Below are positions 7,345-14,333 of a stretch of 15,339 nucleotides of DNA, one piece after another. The translations under genes were made by a program, and so were the position numbers. This DNA is from Thermohalobaculum sp039178805 (lineage in GTDB: Bacteria > Pseudomonadota > Alphaproteobacteria > Rhodobacterales > Rhodobacteraceae). The notes beneath the pieces are model-generated. The model made no database searches, had not been told where the DNA came from, and was given only the letters and a program-made list of their open reading frames with translations. Each line of letters opens with the position of its first letter. Position 1 is the stretch's first letter. Location of the stretch: NCBI GenBank assembly GCA_039178805.1, contig JBCDFC010000109.1, positions 1 through 15,339 of the forward strand, read 5' to 3'.

Positions 7345-8244
7345 TCATTGTTCAGACATTACTTTGGCCATCAGCGATCTAAGCCAAGTATGGGCGGGGT
7401 CGTGCTGGCGGCGCGGATGCCAAAGGATGTCGACCCCAAAACTTGGTGACGGAAACGGCGTCGAGAACTGGTCGATCAGGTCACCAAACCGCGTCGCAAT
7501 TCGCGTTGGGATCACTGCGACGAGGTCGGAGCCGGCCACCACGCCTGGCGCAAGCAGGAAGCTCGGCAGCGAACAGGCGATGCGCCGCTTGCGTCCCTCG
7601 GACGCCAGGAGTTTGTCCGTCGCTCCGAAGAAACCGCCACCCTCGGGTGAGATCAGCGCGTGTTCTGCCTGACAGAAAGTGTCCAGGGTGAAAGGTGCCA
7701 TACCTCGCGGATGGTTCCTCCGTTGGATCACAGTGAACTGCTCCGAGAACCCTGGTCGCCGGCGCGCTTCTGGGATCTGCATGCCCGTGGTGAGTCCCAG
7801 GTCGGCCGCGTCGTGTTCAAGCTGCGACCAAACCGTGTTTGGATCGAACGGCAGGAGAGCAATCTTCGCGAAGGGCGCCTGCTCGCGGATCACCTCTAGC
7901 AAAGTCGAGGAAAGGACAGCGTGCACATAGTCCGTCCCTATGATCCGGAAGACCCGGTCGGTTGTCGCGGGATCGAAACGCGTACTCTCGCGCACCAGGA
8001 GGTCCAAATCGGCTAAGAGGTTCCTCAGTTGCTCCTTTATCTCCAACGCCCTGCTGGTGGGCAGAAGCTTGCGCCCGGACGCGGTGAGCAAGGGATCGTT
8101 GAACAACGCTCGCAACCGCGCGAGCTGTGCCGACATCGCGGGCTGGCTGATCCCGAGCGTCTGGGCGGCAATGGTGACGCTTTCGCTTTCGAGGAGCGCG
8201 TCAAGGGCGATCAGAAGGCCGATCTCTGACTGCTTAAGATCCAT
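7345..8244 (-). CDS. LysR-family transcriptional regulator, NodD-like
   Basis: A 299-residue LysR-type regulator of usual length. The N-terminal winged helix-turn-helix is clear: LIALDALLESESVTIAAQTL followed by GISQPAMSAQLARLR and FNDPLLTASGRKLLPT, a pattern close to NodD-like members (ALDALxxE, SQPAMSxxxxRLRxxFxDxL). The remaining 210 or so residues form the effector-binding domain, so it should respond to a small molecule. I choose the ATG at 8244 (MDLKQSEIG), which places the helix-turn-helix at the normal distance; in-frame ATGs at 8262 and 8280 would extend it by 6 or 12 residues. None of these starts has a strong ribosome binding site. It is divergent from the reductase/SDR operon, about 89 bases away, and that pair is the most likely target. 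The downstream peroxidase gene could also be controlled. Confidence 0.9.
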   Translation of the reverse strand: MDLKQSEIGLLIALDALLESESVTIAAQTLGISQPAMSAQLARLRALFNDPLLTASGRKLLPTSRALEIKEQLRNLLADLDLLVRESTRFDPATTDRVFRIIGTDYVHAVLSSTLLEVIREQAPFAKIALLPFDPNTVWSQLEHDAADLGLTTGMQIPEARRRPGFSEQFTVIQRRNHPRGMAPFTLDTFCQAEHALISPEGGGFFGATDKLLASEGRKRRIACSLPSFLLAPGVVAGSDLVAVIPTRIATRFGDLIDQFSTPFPSPSFGVDILWHPRRQHDPAHTWLRSLMAKVMSEQ

Positions 8245-8249
8245 GAAAA

Positions 8250-8301
8250 CTATGTCAAACATTATTGCCATCGATTTCAACTATGAGTTTGCTCGACATA
8301 G
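8250..8301. promoter_or_regulatory. Candidate LysR operator in the divergent promoter
   Basis: The short region between lysR and the reductase gene carries three copies of a CTATG-type half-site: CTATGTC at 8250-8256, CTATGAG at 8281-8287, and GACATAG (inverted) at 8295-8301. The last two form an interrupted palindrome CTATG-N11-CATAG (8281-8301), and the first and last form a longer inverted repeat. LysR proteins typically bind interrupted dyads in the intergenic region of divergent target genes. The spacing does not match the textbook T-N11-A dyad exactly, so binding is inferred. Confidence 0.45.
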
Positions 8302-8333
8302 GTTCGCCTCATCACACGATGAAGGAGGCGATG

Positions 8334-8978
8334 ATGAAGATCGGATTTGTCGGTGCTGGGGGCATGGCCCAGGCGCTTGCCGGGAAGTGGGTCGGCAAAC
8401 ACGAGGTGATGGTATCGGGGCGCAATCAAGAGAAGACGCGCGCCGTCGCTGAGGCGGTGGGCGCCGCCGCAGGCACGGCGGCAGAAGCTGTCGTATTTGC
8501 GGATGTCGTTGTCTTGGCGACCCGGGGCGAAGACGTCTTCGACGCAATCGAAGCTTCTGGAGGCGCCGCGGCCTTCGAGGGAAAAATCGTGGTCGACATT
8601 AACAACCCCGTGAGTGTCGAGACCTTCCTCACCACGCGCGACAACGGCCGATCCCTCACCGAGGCGATCTCGGACGCCTTACCAGGCGCCTCGGTTGGCA
8701 AGGCCTTCAACATGGCGCAAACCGCAGTCTGGGCCGATGCCGATATGACCTACGACGGTCGGCAGATGGTTGCGCTCTACACAGCCCACGATGGTGCGGA
8801 TCAGACGATCGCCGAACTGATTTGGGATATCGGGGCGGAGCCCCTCCGCCTCGGCGACAACGCCCACGCCTACCAGCTTGAGGCTGCGGCCGCGATTGTA
8901 ATCAAGCTTCTCTTCGCCGGCGCTGACCCACACACCATCCTCAACGTCATCCGCCCAGAAACCCGGCCGATCCGGTGA
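8334..8978 (+). CDS. NADPH-dependent F420 reductase-like NADP-binding oxidoreductase
   Basis: The 214-residue protein has an N-terminal Rossmann fold with the dinucleotide motif GFVGAGGMAQALA (residues 4-16), a following VSGRN strand-turn that would contact the NADP phosphate, and the DINNPV block typical of the F420-dependent NADP reductase (NpdG-like) family. Most proteobacterial members are of unknown function and need not use F420; several are linked to reductive steps with small carbonyl substrates. The ATG at 8334 is preferred because the AAGGAGG ribosome binding site ends 5 bases upstream; in-frame ATGs at 8319 and 8331 sit on or too near that site. The gene is followed by the SDR gene after 11 bases and faces the divergent lysR, so the pair is probably one LysR-controlled operon. 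Confidence 0.82.
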   Translation: MKIGFVGAGGMAQALAGKWVGKHEVMVSGRNQEKTRAVAEAVGAAAGTAAEAVVFADVVVLATRGEDVFDAIEASGGAAAFEGKIVVDINNPVSVETFLTTRDNGRSLTEAISDALPGASVGKAFNMAQTAVWADADMTYDGRQMVALYTAHDGADQTIAELIWDIGAEPLRLGDNAHAYQLEAAAAIVIKLLFAGADPHTILNVIRPETRPIR

Positions 8979-8989
8979 GGAGAGTGACA

Positions 8990-9721
8990 ATGAAACTCGA
9001 TGGAAAGACGGTCGTCGTGGTCGGAGGAGGCTCAGGCATTGGGAAAGCAGTGGCGAAGATGGCGATTGCTACCGGCGCCGAGGTGATCATTTCCAGCCGG
9101 AACGCTGAGACACTGGATGCGACGGTTCGTGAGCTGGGCGCAGGCACGGCCCTGCCTGTCGATATGACCGACCCCACCTCGGTCGAAGCCTGGGCAGAGG
9201 TTCTGCCGAAGATCGATCACCTCGTGATTTCGGCCTCCAGCGCGGCGCATGGGCACTTTGTAGAGTTGCCGGAGGCCGACTTGCGAGGAATGTTTGGTGC
9301 GAAGTTTTTTGGCCCTTATGCCATCGCAAAGGCGTGCCTTCCGAAACTCGCGACAGCTGCGTCGATCACGTTCTTCTCGGGGGTGCTGTCGCGGCGGCCA
9401 GGAAAGAATTGCTCCGGCCTAGGCGCGGCGAACGGGGCCGTGGAGGCTCTGGCCCGGGCTCTCGCGCTGGAGCTCGGTCCACAGATCCGTGTCAACTGCC
9501 TATCGCCCGGCATGGTCCGCTCCGAGGCCTATGCGAGGATGCCGCCCGATGCGCGCGCAACCATGTACGAAGAGACTGGCAAGTCACTCCCGATCGGCCG
9601 GGTCGGAGAGGTCGAAGAAGCAGCGGAGGCCACGCTCTCCCTGATGTCGAACTCCTACACCACAGGGGTCGTGCTCGACGTGGATGGGGGTCACATGATC
9701 CGGCAATACGCCCATAGATAA
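8990..9721 (+). CDS. SDR-family protein with altered catalytic residues
   Basis: This 243-residue protein has the short-chain dehydrogenase/reductase fold. The cofactor loop GGGSGIG is at 12-18, the substrate-side segment VNCLSPGMVRSEA at 168-180, and the C-terminal VLDVDGGHMI (228-237) is standard. The active site is not: where the family has YxxxK before the AVEAL helix, this protein has Leu144 and Asn148 (LGAAN). The usual NNAG motif is replaced by SASS (81-84), while Ser130 may still occupy the catalytic serine position. A subgroup of bacterial SDRs has similar changes, so the gene is probably intact, but its chemistry is unclear. The ATG at 8990 follows a GAGGAGAG ribosome binding site; a GTG at 8975 overlaps the previous stop and is less likely. 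It forms an operon with the upstream reductase-like gene. Confidence 0.85.
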   Translation: MKLDGKTVVVVGGGSGIGKAVAKMAIATGAEVIISSRNAETLDATVRELGAGTALPVDMTDPTSVEAWAEVLPKIDHLVISASSAAHGHFVELPEADLRGMFGAKFFGPYAIAKACLPKLATAASITFFSGVLSRRPGKNCSGLGAANGAVEALARALALELGPQIRVNCLSPGMVRSEAYARMPPDARATMYEETGKSLPIGRVGEVEEAAEATLSLMSNSYTTGVVLDVDGGHMIRQYAHR

Positions 9722-10038
9722 AGCCATACAGCATCGGCTTGATCGACCCTGATCGGAATGGCACATCGCGAACGCGCTTGATGTGGGTGACGTGTTGTCA
9801 AGACGCTATTGCCGGCGGGGTAGGTCGGCTTTCAATCCATTGAACAACCCTTCCGAGGTCTGCCCTGAGACGATCATGAAACGGCGCCCGGCCCTTGGAG
9901 ACCGGGTTGGGCGCCATGCCGCCATCCAACAACGCTCAAACTGGCACCGTGATTGAGGCGAGCCAGCCAACCGATTGATCAGCGCAATCGCTCGAGCGGA
10001 TAGGTATGCTCTGGCTGCCCAATTGCTCGGAGTTGTCG
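9722..10038. other. Intergenic region after the SDR gene
   Basis: About 317 bases without a supported gene. It contains a GC-rich hairpin at 9883-9915 with a 7-bp outer stem (GGCGCCC/GGGCGCC) and some inner pairing, but no T-tract. It should also contain the promoter for the small exported protein at 10039, which I cannot locate. Confidence 0.45.
9883..9915. repeat. GC-rich inverted repeat
   Basis: GGCGCCC at 9883-9889 pairs with GGGCGCC at 9909-9915, and the 19-base loop can form additional GG/CC pairs. It is 160 bases after the SDR stop and lacks a following T-run, so it is at best a weak, non-classical terminator or a structured leader of the next gene. Confidence 0.35.
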
Positions 10039-10350
10039 TTGAAAGCTCTCTTTTCCAAGGTTCTGTTGTCCATTGCGCTCGCGGCACCGGTCGCAGCCTA
10101 CTCCCAAGGCATCGCGGGCCACGATGATCCCGCACTGCGCGCTGCTGCCAGGGCATGGCTCAGCGATGAAGATCCACGCGACGCTCTGTGGGCGATTGGA
10201 GAACTTGCCGCAAATGGCAACTTGGCGGCCCGGCAGCTGGCACGAGGCATCGCTCGAAGACTATTCGTGGATTTCCCGGACCTATCGCACAAGGATCGCA
10301 GAGCCCTGTTCCCGCCGGACCGCACCGTCACTCCGAAGCTCGACCCCTGA
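10039..10350 (+). CDS. Small exported hypothetical protein (probable TTG start)
   Basis: I do not recognise a defined family. The frame is open from an ATG at 10006, but the TTG at 10039 is the better start: GGAG at 10029-10032 lies 6 bases upstream, and translation then begins with MKALFSKVLLSIALAAPVAA, a textbook signal peptide ending near residue 22. The mature part, about 80 residues, is helical (AARAWL...ALWAIGELAANGNLAARQLARGIARRL), loosely like the repeat-type N-terminal domains of exported Sel1-like proteins, and ends in a proline-rich tail. The ALFPPDR segment may be a family mark. It could be a complete small periplasmic protein or the N-terminal remnant of a longer one. It is convergent with the TonB receptor gene. 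Confidence 0.6.
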   Translation: MKALFSKVLLSIALAAPVAAYSQGIAGHDDPALRAAARAWLSDEDPRDALWAIGELAANGNLAARQLARGIARRLFVDFPDLSHKDRRALFPPDRTVTPKLDP

Positions 10351-10452
10351 CCACATGAAAGAACTTCTCAGTTCTCCATGAGCCAGTTGCCCCTTTTTGC
10401 CGTCTTTCTTCGCGGAGCGGCGACAAGCGTTCGTTACGTGAAGATGTCTCGA

Positions 10453-12642
10453 TCAGAAGTGTACCGTCACTCCGGCAAAGCCTTCAATGCCGGGTTCTGG
10501 CAGCGCTATTGATCCGGTGTTTCCGCGCAGGATGTCTTGGTTGAGTAGGTTGCTTATGCCCACTTCCAACTCCACGGCGTCTGACACGGCGTAGCGTGCA
10601 CCGATGTCCACATCGACGAAGCCGTCGAACTCGATCGCATCGAGGGAGCGTGTGGTGTTCGACGCCAGCCGTGGGCCGCGATAGCGAACACCGCCTGAGA
10701 CCTCGAGCCCCCGCAGCGCACCGCTGTCGAAACTGTAGGTCCCGAAAACGCTGAACGCGTGCTTTGGAACACCGGCAAGCGCCTCGCCCAAAGCCGGTTC
10801 CAGGCCGCCAGCATCGACGCGCGTCAGCTCGTTATCGGTGAAGGTGTAGTTCGCCACGATGTTGAAATTCGGTGTCACAGCCCCCTGCACCAAGACTTCG
10901 ACCCCGCGGCTGCGCTGGTCCGAGCCGACGACGAAGAAGCCGCCGGTCGAGACTGGCACGTTCACCAATTCGATGTCGAAGGCGGTCAGTGTCAGGCCCA
11001 GTGCATTTTCGAAGAAGTCGAAGTGCAACCCTCCCTCGAAAGTGCGCCCAGTCTGCGGGTCGAGCGCGCTGCCGTCTTCGCGTGAGCCGAGGTTCGGCTC
11101 GAACGACTCGCCGTAGCTGAAGAAAGCGGAGATCGGCACGTCCGGCACCGGCTTCACCACGAGGCCGACACGCGGCGAGAACTCAGTCTCCTCGATGAGG
11201 ATGTCCGTGGTGAAGAAGGTGTTGGTCTGCTTCAGAATGTCGACGCGCCCGCCGCCCAGCAGATGAACCCGATCCCCCCAGCTGATCTGATCGAAGAACG
11301 AGAAGCTGACGATATCCAGATCGGTCTGGGTAAATGTCTGCCGCCGGAAATCGTCAGGCGTTAGCACTGTCGGCGTTCCGGGCGCGTCGATCGACACGGC
11401 ATCGACGATGCCGGTCTGCTGCACCTTGGCAAAGGTGCTGGTCACCTGCCCATCGACCGAGAGCAGAAGCGTGTGGTCGAGCGGGCCCGTTCGCACCGAC
11501 CCCTTGAGATCCAAGCGGCCGAAGGACCGTCGGGCGCCTTGATCGCGGAACTCAAGCTGGCGCAGGACCGTCTCGCCCGCCACCACCTCAATGGGAAACG
11601 GCCCTTCGCCGAGAGGCACGTCCTCGGTGGCGACCCGCTCAGCCTCGACCGAGAAGCCCTCGCGTACGTCGTCATCGAAGACGCCGCGCAGGCTGACCGA
11701 CCAGTCGTCGTTGAACGCGTACTCCATCTCCAGATCGCCGATGAGCTGACGCAGTCTGAAGTCGCTGAACTCCTCGTCGCCGAAGAAGTCGTCGATGTCG
11801 CTCAGCGGCTCACCATTCGCGTCGATAGGGATGCCGCGGTCGAACACGACCTCATCGCGCTGATACTGGAACTTCATCACCACCGAGAGGTTGTCGATCG
11901 GCTCGAAGGCGATCGAAGGGGCGATAAGCTGCCGGTTCTCGGGGAAGGTGCTGTCGAAGAAATCCCGATAGCGAAAGCTGTTGGTGCCTTCGAGCGCCGC
12001 AACCACACGGGCATTGGTGTTCCAGGTTTCGCTGATGGGAAGGTTCCAGTCGACCTCCTGGCGCAACCGAAAGAGACTGCTGACCGTCGACCGGCTCTCG
12101 AAGAACTCCCCGTCTTGCGGGGCCTTGGTAATGACGTTGATGACGCCGCCCGGCGGGCCGACACCGAAAAACGCGCCTGACGGGCCGCTCAGCACTTCGA
12201 TCCGCTCGACATTGGCGCTGTCGCGGCGGCGCACGGGAGCGGCGGAGACGAGCGCGCCGTTATCGGCGACCTCGGCCCTGAACCCGCGCAGGATGAAGGC
12301 CTCGTTGATGCCGCCAAAGGTGTTGCCGATCGAGGCACCGGTCGCTGACAGCACCGCATCCTCGACCCGATTGGCGTTGCTATCGCGGATCACATCGCGC
12401 GGCACCACCTGCAGGGAGAACGGGATCTCGTCGATATCGAGGTCGAGCTTGGTGCCCGAACTGGAGCGCTCAGCGCGATAACCCTCAACGGGTCCTGTCG
12501 GCTCTTCGGTCGCGCCAATCACCATGATCTCGTCGAGGCGGGTCGTGCCGTCCTCATCGCGCTCCTGCGCCGATCCGATCTCGGCCGCAACAACACCTGT
12601 AGCGAGCACCAACGCACTCGCTCTCGAAACCCTTTGCCGCAT
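10453..12642 (-). CDS. TonB-dependent siderophore-type outer-membrane receptor
   Basis: The 729-residue protein is a TonB-dependent receptor that would import a ferric siderophore or similar ligand across the outer membrane. It starts with a signal peptide (MRQRVSRASALVLATGV through SAQ, about residue 26), followed by a possible TonB-box region (RLDEIMVIG). The plug domain shows SLQVVPRDVI, ILRGFRAE, RIEVLSGPSGAFFG and GGVINVITKAP. The rest is a beta-barrel with many alternating strands, ending in VTVHF with the C-terminal phenylalanine required for assembly. The start at 12642 is preferred over the longer frame from 12750 because a signal peptide follows directly and GAGGGG lies just upstream. 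No extended signalling domain, sigma factor or anti-sigma gene is present, and no Fur-like box was identified. The ligand cannot be assigned. Confidence 0.93.
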   Translation of the reverse strand: MRQRVSRASALVLATGVVAAEIGSAQERDEDGTTRLDEIMVIGATEEPTGPVEGYRAERSSSGTKLDLDIDEIPFSLQVVPRDVIRDSNANRVEDAVLSATGASIGNTFGGINEAFILRGFRAEVADNGALVSAAPVRRRDSANVERIEVLSGPSGAFFGVGPPGGVINVITKAPQDGEFFESRSTVSSLFRLRQEVDWNLPISETWNTNARVVAALEGTNSFRYRDFFDSTFPENRQLIAPSIAFEPIDNLSVVMKFQYQRDEVVFDRGIPIDANGEPLSDIDDFFGDEEFSDFRLRQLIGDLEMEYAFNDDWSVSLRGVFDDDVREGFSVEAERVATEDVPLGEGPFPIEVVAGETVLRQLEFRDQGARRSFGRLDLKGSVRTGPLDHTLLLSVDGQVTSTFAKVQQTGIVDAVSIDAPGTPTVLTPDDFRRQTFTQTDLDIVSFSFFDQISWGDRVHLLGGGRVDILKQTNTFFTTDILIEETEFSPRVGLVVKPVPDVPISAFFSYGESFEPNLGSREDGSALDPQTGRTFEGGLHFDFFENALGLTLTAFDIELVNVPVSTGGFFVVGSDQRSRGVEVLVQGAVTPNFNIVANYTFTDNELTRVDAGGLEPALGEALAGVPKHAFSVFGTYSFDSGALRGLEVSGGVRYRGPRLASNTTRSLDAIEFDGFVDVDIGARYAVSDAVELEVGISNLLNQDILRGNTGSIALPEPGIEGFAGVTVHF

Positions 12643-12716
12643 TCGCCCCTCATCATTTTCTCGAGCGCTGGCGGCAGCTTGCAGCTCAATACAATCTCGC
12701 GTTTCCGTGATCCCTA
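12643..12716. promoter_or_regulatory. Divergent spacer between receptor and conjugation cluster
   Basis: This short spacer separates the minus-strand receptor gene from the plus-strand vWA-like gene, and on the minus strand holds the receptor ribosome binding site (GAGGGG at about 12646-12651). It is a likely boundary between the metabolic segment and the conjugation segment, though no attachment site, repeat or integrase was found here. Confidence 0.35.
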
Positions 12717-13598
12717 ATGCCAACCGAAGGCAGAGACAAGCGAGGGACAAGAGAGCTTCACGAGCCTGTCACCAATGCGAAGACCGCAGGCGGCATGCTC
12801 GTCACAACCCTCGGCGCCGGTGGTTACGGGCTCACCGAATACATGAAGATCGAGCAGATCGGCGCAGGCTTCTGCTACGCGCGCCCCGATCAGGCCGAGA
12901 CGGCGGTCTTCCTCGACTACTCGGTGCACCGGAACATGTCGGCGGCACAGCGCCGGGACATGATGACGGCGCTCGAACGGGCCTATGACGCCCTGCCGGT
13001 CAATGGTCGCATCATGGTGTTCACGACCGCACGGGATACCGGCGGCTCGATCGCCCGCCCGGTCTACGAGCAGTGCCGTCCGGCCGGGACCGTGGCCGAG
13101 CAGGCGGCCCTCGGCGCGCCCTCGAAGCCCCGGCCCAATATCGAGCGCATCGCCGGGGATGCCCGCGCAGCCTTCCGTGCCCAGCTCGACCGGATCTTCG
13201 CCGATAGCCACGATACGGCCAAGGCCGCGCAGGAGAGCCCGCTGCTGGCCAACCTGCAGGCCATCTCGCGCTATCCGGGGTTCCAGGGCCACGACCGGGC
13301 CTTCGTCTGGCTCTCAGACGGGATCGAGAACTCGGAGACGGCCCAGTTCTGCCAGGTAAAGGGCGACATGCCGCGGGCCGCCACCTTCATGCAGCGCCCG
13401 GCCTACGCGGCTGTGGCCCCGGACAGCCTCGTGGGCATCGAGGCCACGCTGCTGCTGGTCGAGACCATCCCGCTGCCGAGCCCAAGCCTCGCGTTCTGCA
13501 GCCATGACGAGATGCGGGCGTGGTGGCCCGATTGCCTCCGGCTCAACGGCGCCGAGCGCGTCCGCCTCGAGCGGCTGCGCCGGATCAACGGCTCCTGA
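12717..13598 (+). CDS. vWA-like hypothetical protein of the conjugation cluster
   Basis: I do not recognise a named family. The 293-residue frame has features of a von Willebrand A-like fold: a hydrophobic strand TAVFLDYSV (62-70) with the start of a MIDAS-like DxS (Asp68-Ser70), a second strand RIMVFTTA (98-105), and FVWLSDGIEN (196-205), which resembles the LTDGxxN turn. The canonical DxSxS is incomplete. Five cysteines (53, 120, 212, 261, 273) suggest an exported, disulfide-containing domain. The start is uncertain: the ATG at 12717 has no good ribosome binding site, while the ATG at 12795 (MLVTTLGAGGYG) would begin with a weakly hydrophobic segment that might act as an anchor. It is followed at 70 bases by two small membrane proteins and a VirD4-like gene, so a role in conjugation or secretion is likely by context only. 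Confidence 0.65.
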   Translation: MPTEGRDKRGTRELHEPVTNAKTAGGMLVTTLGAGGYGLTEYMKIEQIGAGFCYARPDQAETAVFLDYSVHRNMSAAQRRDMMTALERAYDALPVNGRIMVFTTARDTGGSIARPVYEQCRPAGTVAEQAALGAPSKPRPNIERIAGDARAAFRAQLDRIFADSHDTAKAAQESPLLANLQAISRYPGFQGHDRAFVWLSDGIENSETAQFCQVKGDMPRAATFMQRPAYAAVAPDSLVGIEATLLLVETIPLPSPSLAFCSHDEMRAWWPDCLRLNGAERVRLERLRRINGS

Positions 13599-13617
13599 GC
13601 CTCACCCACGTCGCTCA

Positions 13618-13638
13618 GCGGGCGGTGCTATCGCCCGC
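13618..13638 (+). terminator. Intercistronic GC hairpin
   Basis: GCGGGCG at 13618-13624 pairs perfectly with CGCCCGC at 13632-13638, and the loop can close further through G-U and U-A pairs. The following bases are C/T-rich (CCATCCATCCCTCTTC) but not a true T-tract. It lies between the vWA-like gene and the first small membrane gene and may act as an attenuator, a partial terminator or an RNA-processing or stability element within the operon. Confidence 0.4.
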
Positions 13639-13667
13639 CCATCCATCCCTCTTCTGGAGTGACTGCC

Positions 13668-14012
13668 ATGAAGACACTTGTCGATCTCGCTACCCTCGGT
13701 CTTGTGGGCGCTGCCGGGGCCGGCTTCGCCGGATCCACCTGGGCGTTCCGCAAGTCCATCGACACGGGCGACCATCGCTGGCTCGTCGGCGCCATCTCGC
13801 TCCTGGTGCTGAGCTACATCCCGTTCCTCACGCTGCTCGGCCAGTCGATGTCCGCCACGATCGTGGCGACCAGCATGATGAGCCAGATCATCGCGCTGAC
13901 GGTGGCCTTCACCGTCTATGGCGAGCCCATCACGCTGGCGCGCGGTTGCGGCCTCGTCGCAGCACTCATCGCCGTCATCGCCTTCGCCCTGCCCACGTCG
14001 GCCAAAGGCTGA
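13668..14012 (+). CDS. Small four-helix membrane protein, EamA/SMR-like
   Basis: A 114-residue integral membrane protein with about four hydrophobic segments (near residues 4-27, 38-58, 62-83 and 90-108). The third to fourth segment, with YGEPIT between two long apolar stretches, resembles the end of EamA-type transporters and the small multidrug resistance fold. The membrane-embedded glutamate of SMR pumps in the first helix is absent, so pump activity is doubtful. The ATG at 13668 is chosen over the GTG at 13659, because GGAG at 13656-13659 is then 8 bases upstream. It is followed after 11 bases by another small membrane gene and then the VirD4-like gene. Context suggests a membrane subunit of a transfer apparatus, but homology to a known Tra or VirB protein was not seen. 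Confidence 0.7.
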   Translation: MKTLVDLATLGLVGAAGAGFAGSTWAFRKSIDTGDHRWLVGAISLLVLSYIPFLTLLGQSMSATIVATSMMSQIIALTVAFTVYGEPITLARGCGLVAALIAVIAFALPTSAKG

Positions 14013-14023
14013 GGGGCAGCGCG

Positions 14024-14305
14024 ATGTCTCACCCCTCCAAGCCGGGCGGTCTCGCGGGACCGCTCAACGGGCTCTCCATCGGGCTGAGCCTCGTTGCCAT
14101 GGTGCTTCTGGCCCCACGGCTCTTCCCGCTGGTCGAGGACGCGGTCTGGGAGGAGCTGCACAGCCTCTATGCGCCCTCGACCGCGCGGCTCCTCTTCTGG
14201 GGGGCCGAGATCGCAGCCTGGCCGCTCACCTACTTCGCCGCGCGCATGCTGATCATGGCCGGCTTCATGGCGCTCTCGCTCGCCATCGCCCGGCGCCGGA
14301 TGTGA
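14024..14305 (+). CDS. Small membrane protein, possible membrane anchor for the coupling protein
   Basis: A 93-residue protein of unrecognised family. It has one apolar helix at about residues 17-36, a short polar stretch (VEDAVWEELHSLYAPSTAR, 37-55), and a second long apolar region at about 56-88 ending in a basic ARRRM tail. This helix-loop-helix-basic layout resembles the N-terminal membrane anchor of VirD4/TraG coupling proteins, which the next gene appears to lack. The start at 14024 has GAGGGG (14011-14016) 7 bases upstream, partly overlapping the previous stop. The gene is 11 bases after its neighbour and 24 bases before the coupling protein gene, so the three are probably co-transcribed. 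The anchor role is inference. Confidence 0.72.
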   Translation: MSHPSKPGGLAGPLNGLSIGLSLVAMVLLAPRLFPLVEDAVWEELHSLYAPSTARLLFWGAEIAAWPLTYFAARMLIMAGFMALSLAIARRRM

Positions 14306-14315
14306 GGCGCGGCTC

Positions 14316-14333
14316 ATGAAGAAACGCCCATGA
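14316..14333 (+). CDS. Possible five-codon leader cistron (MKKRP)
   Basis: An ATG at 14316 with GAGG at 14304-14307 eight bases upstream opens a frame of only five codons. Its stop overlaps the VirD4-like start codon as ATGA, so ribosomes ending here could restart on the coupling protein gene, whose own ribosome binding site is weak. It may be chance, but the spacing and overlap repeat the coupling style seen elsewhere in the window. Confidence 0.25.
   Translation: MKKRP

Noticed and set aside
10351..10452. Bidirectional terminator between the small exported protein and the receptor
   Set aside because: Only a 5-bp repeat (AGAAC/GTTCT) and a short T-run that is not adjacent to it were found, not enough to call a terminator.
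11473..12180. 235-codon plus-strand frame inside the TonB receptor
   Set aside because: Antisense shadow of the receptor barrel, without motif or ribosome binding site.
13520..14023. Upstream extension of the 93-residue membrane protein frame
   Set aside because: The extension is out of frame with two better-supported genes and reads as Arg/His-rich non-protein-like sequence; a good ribosome binding site supports the start at 14024.
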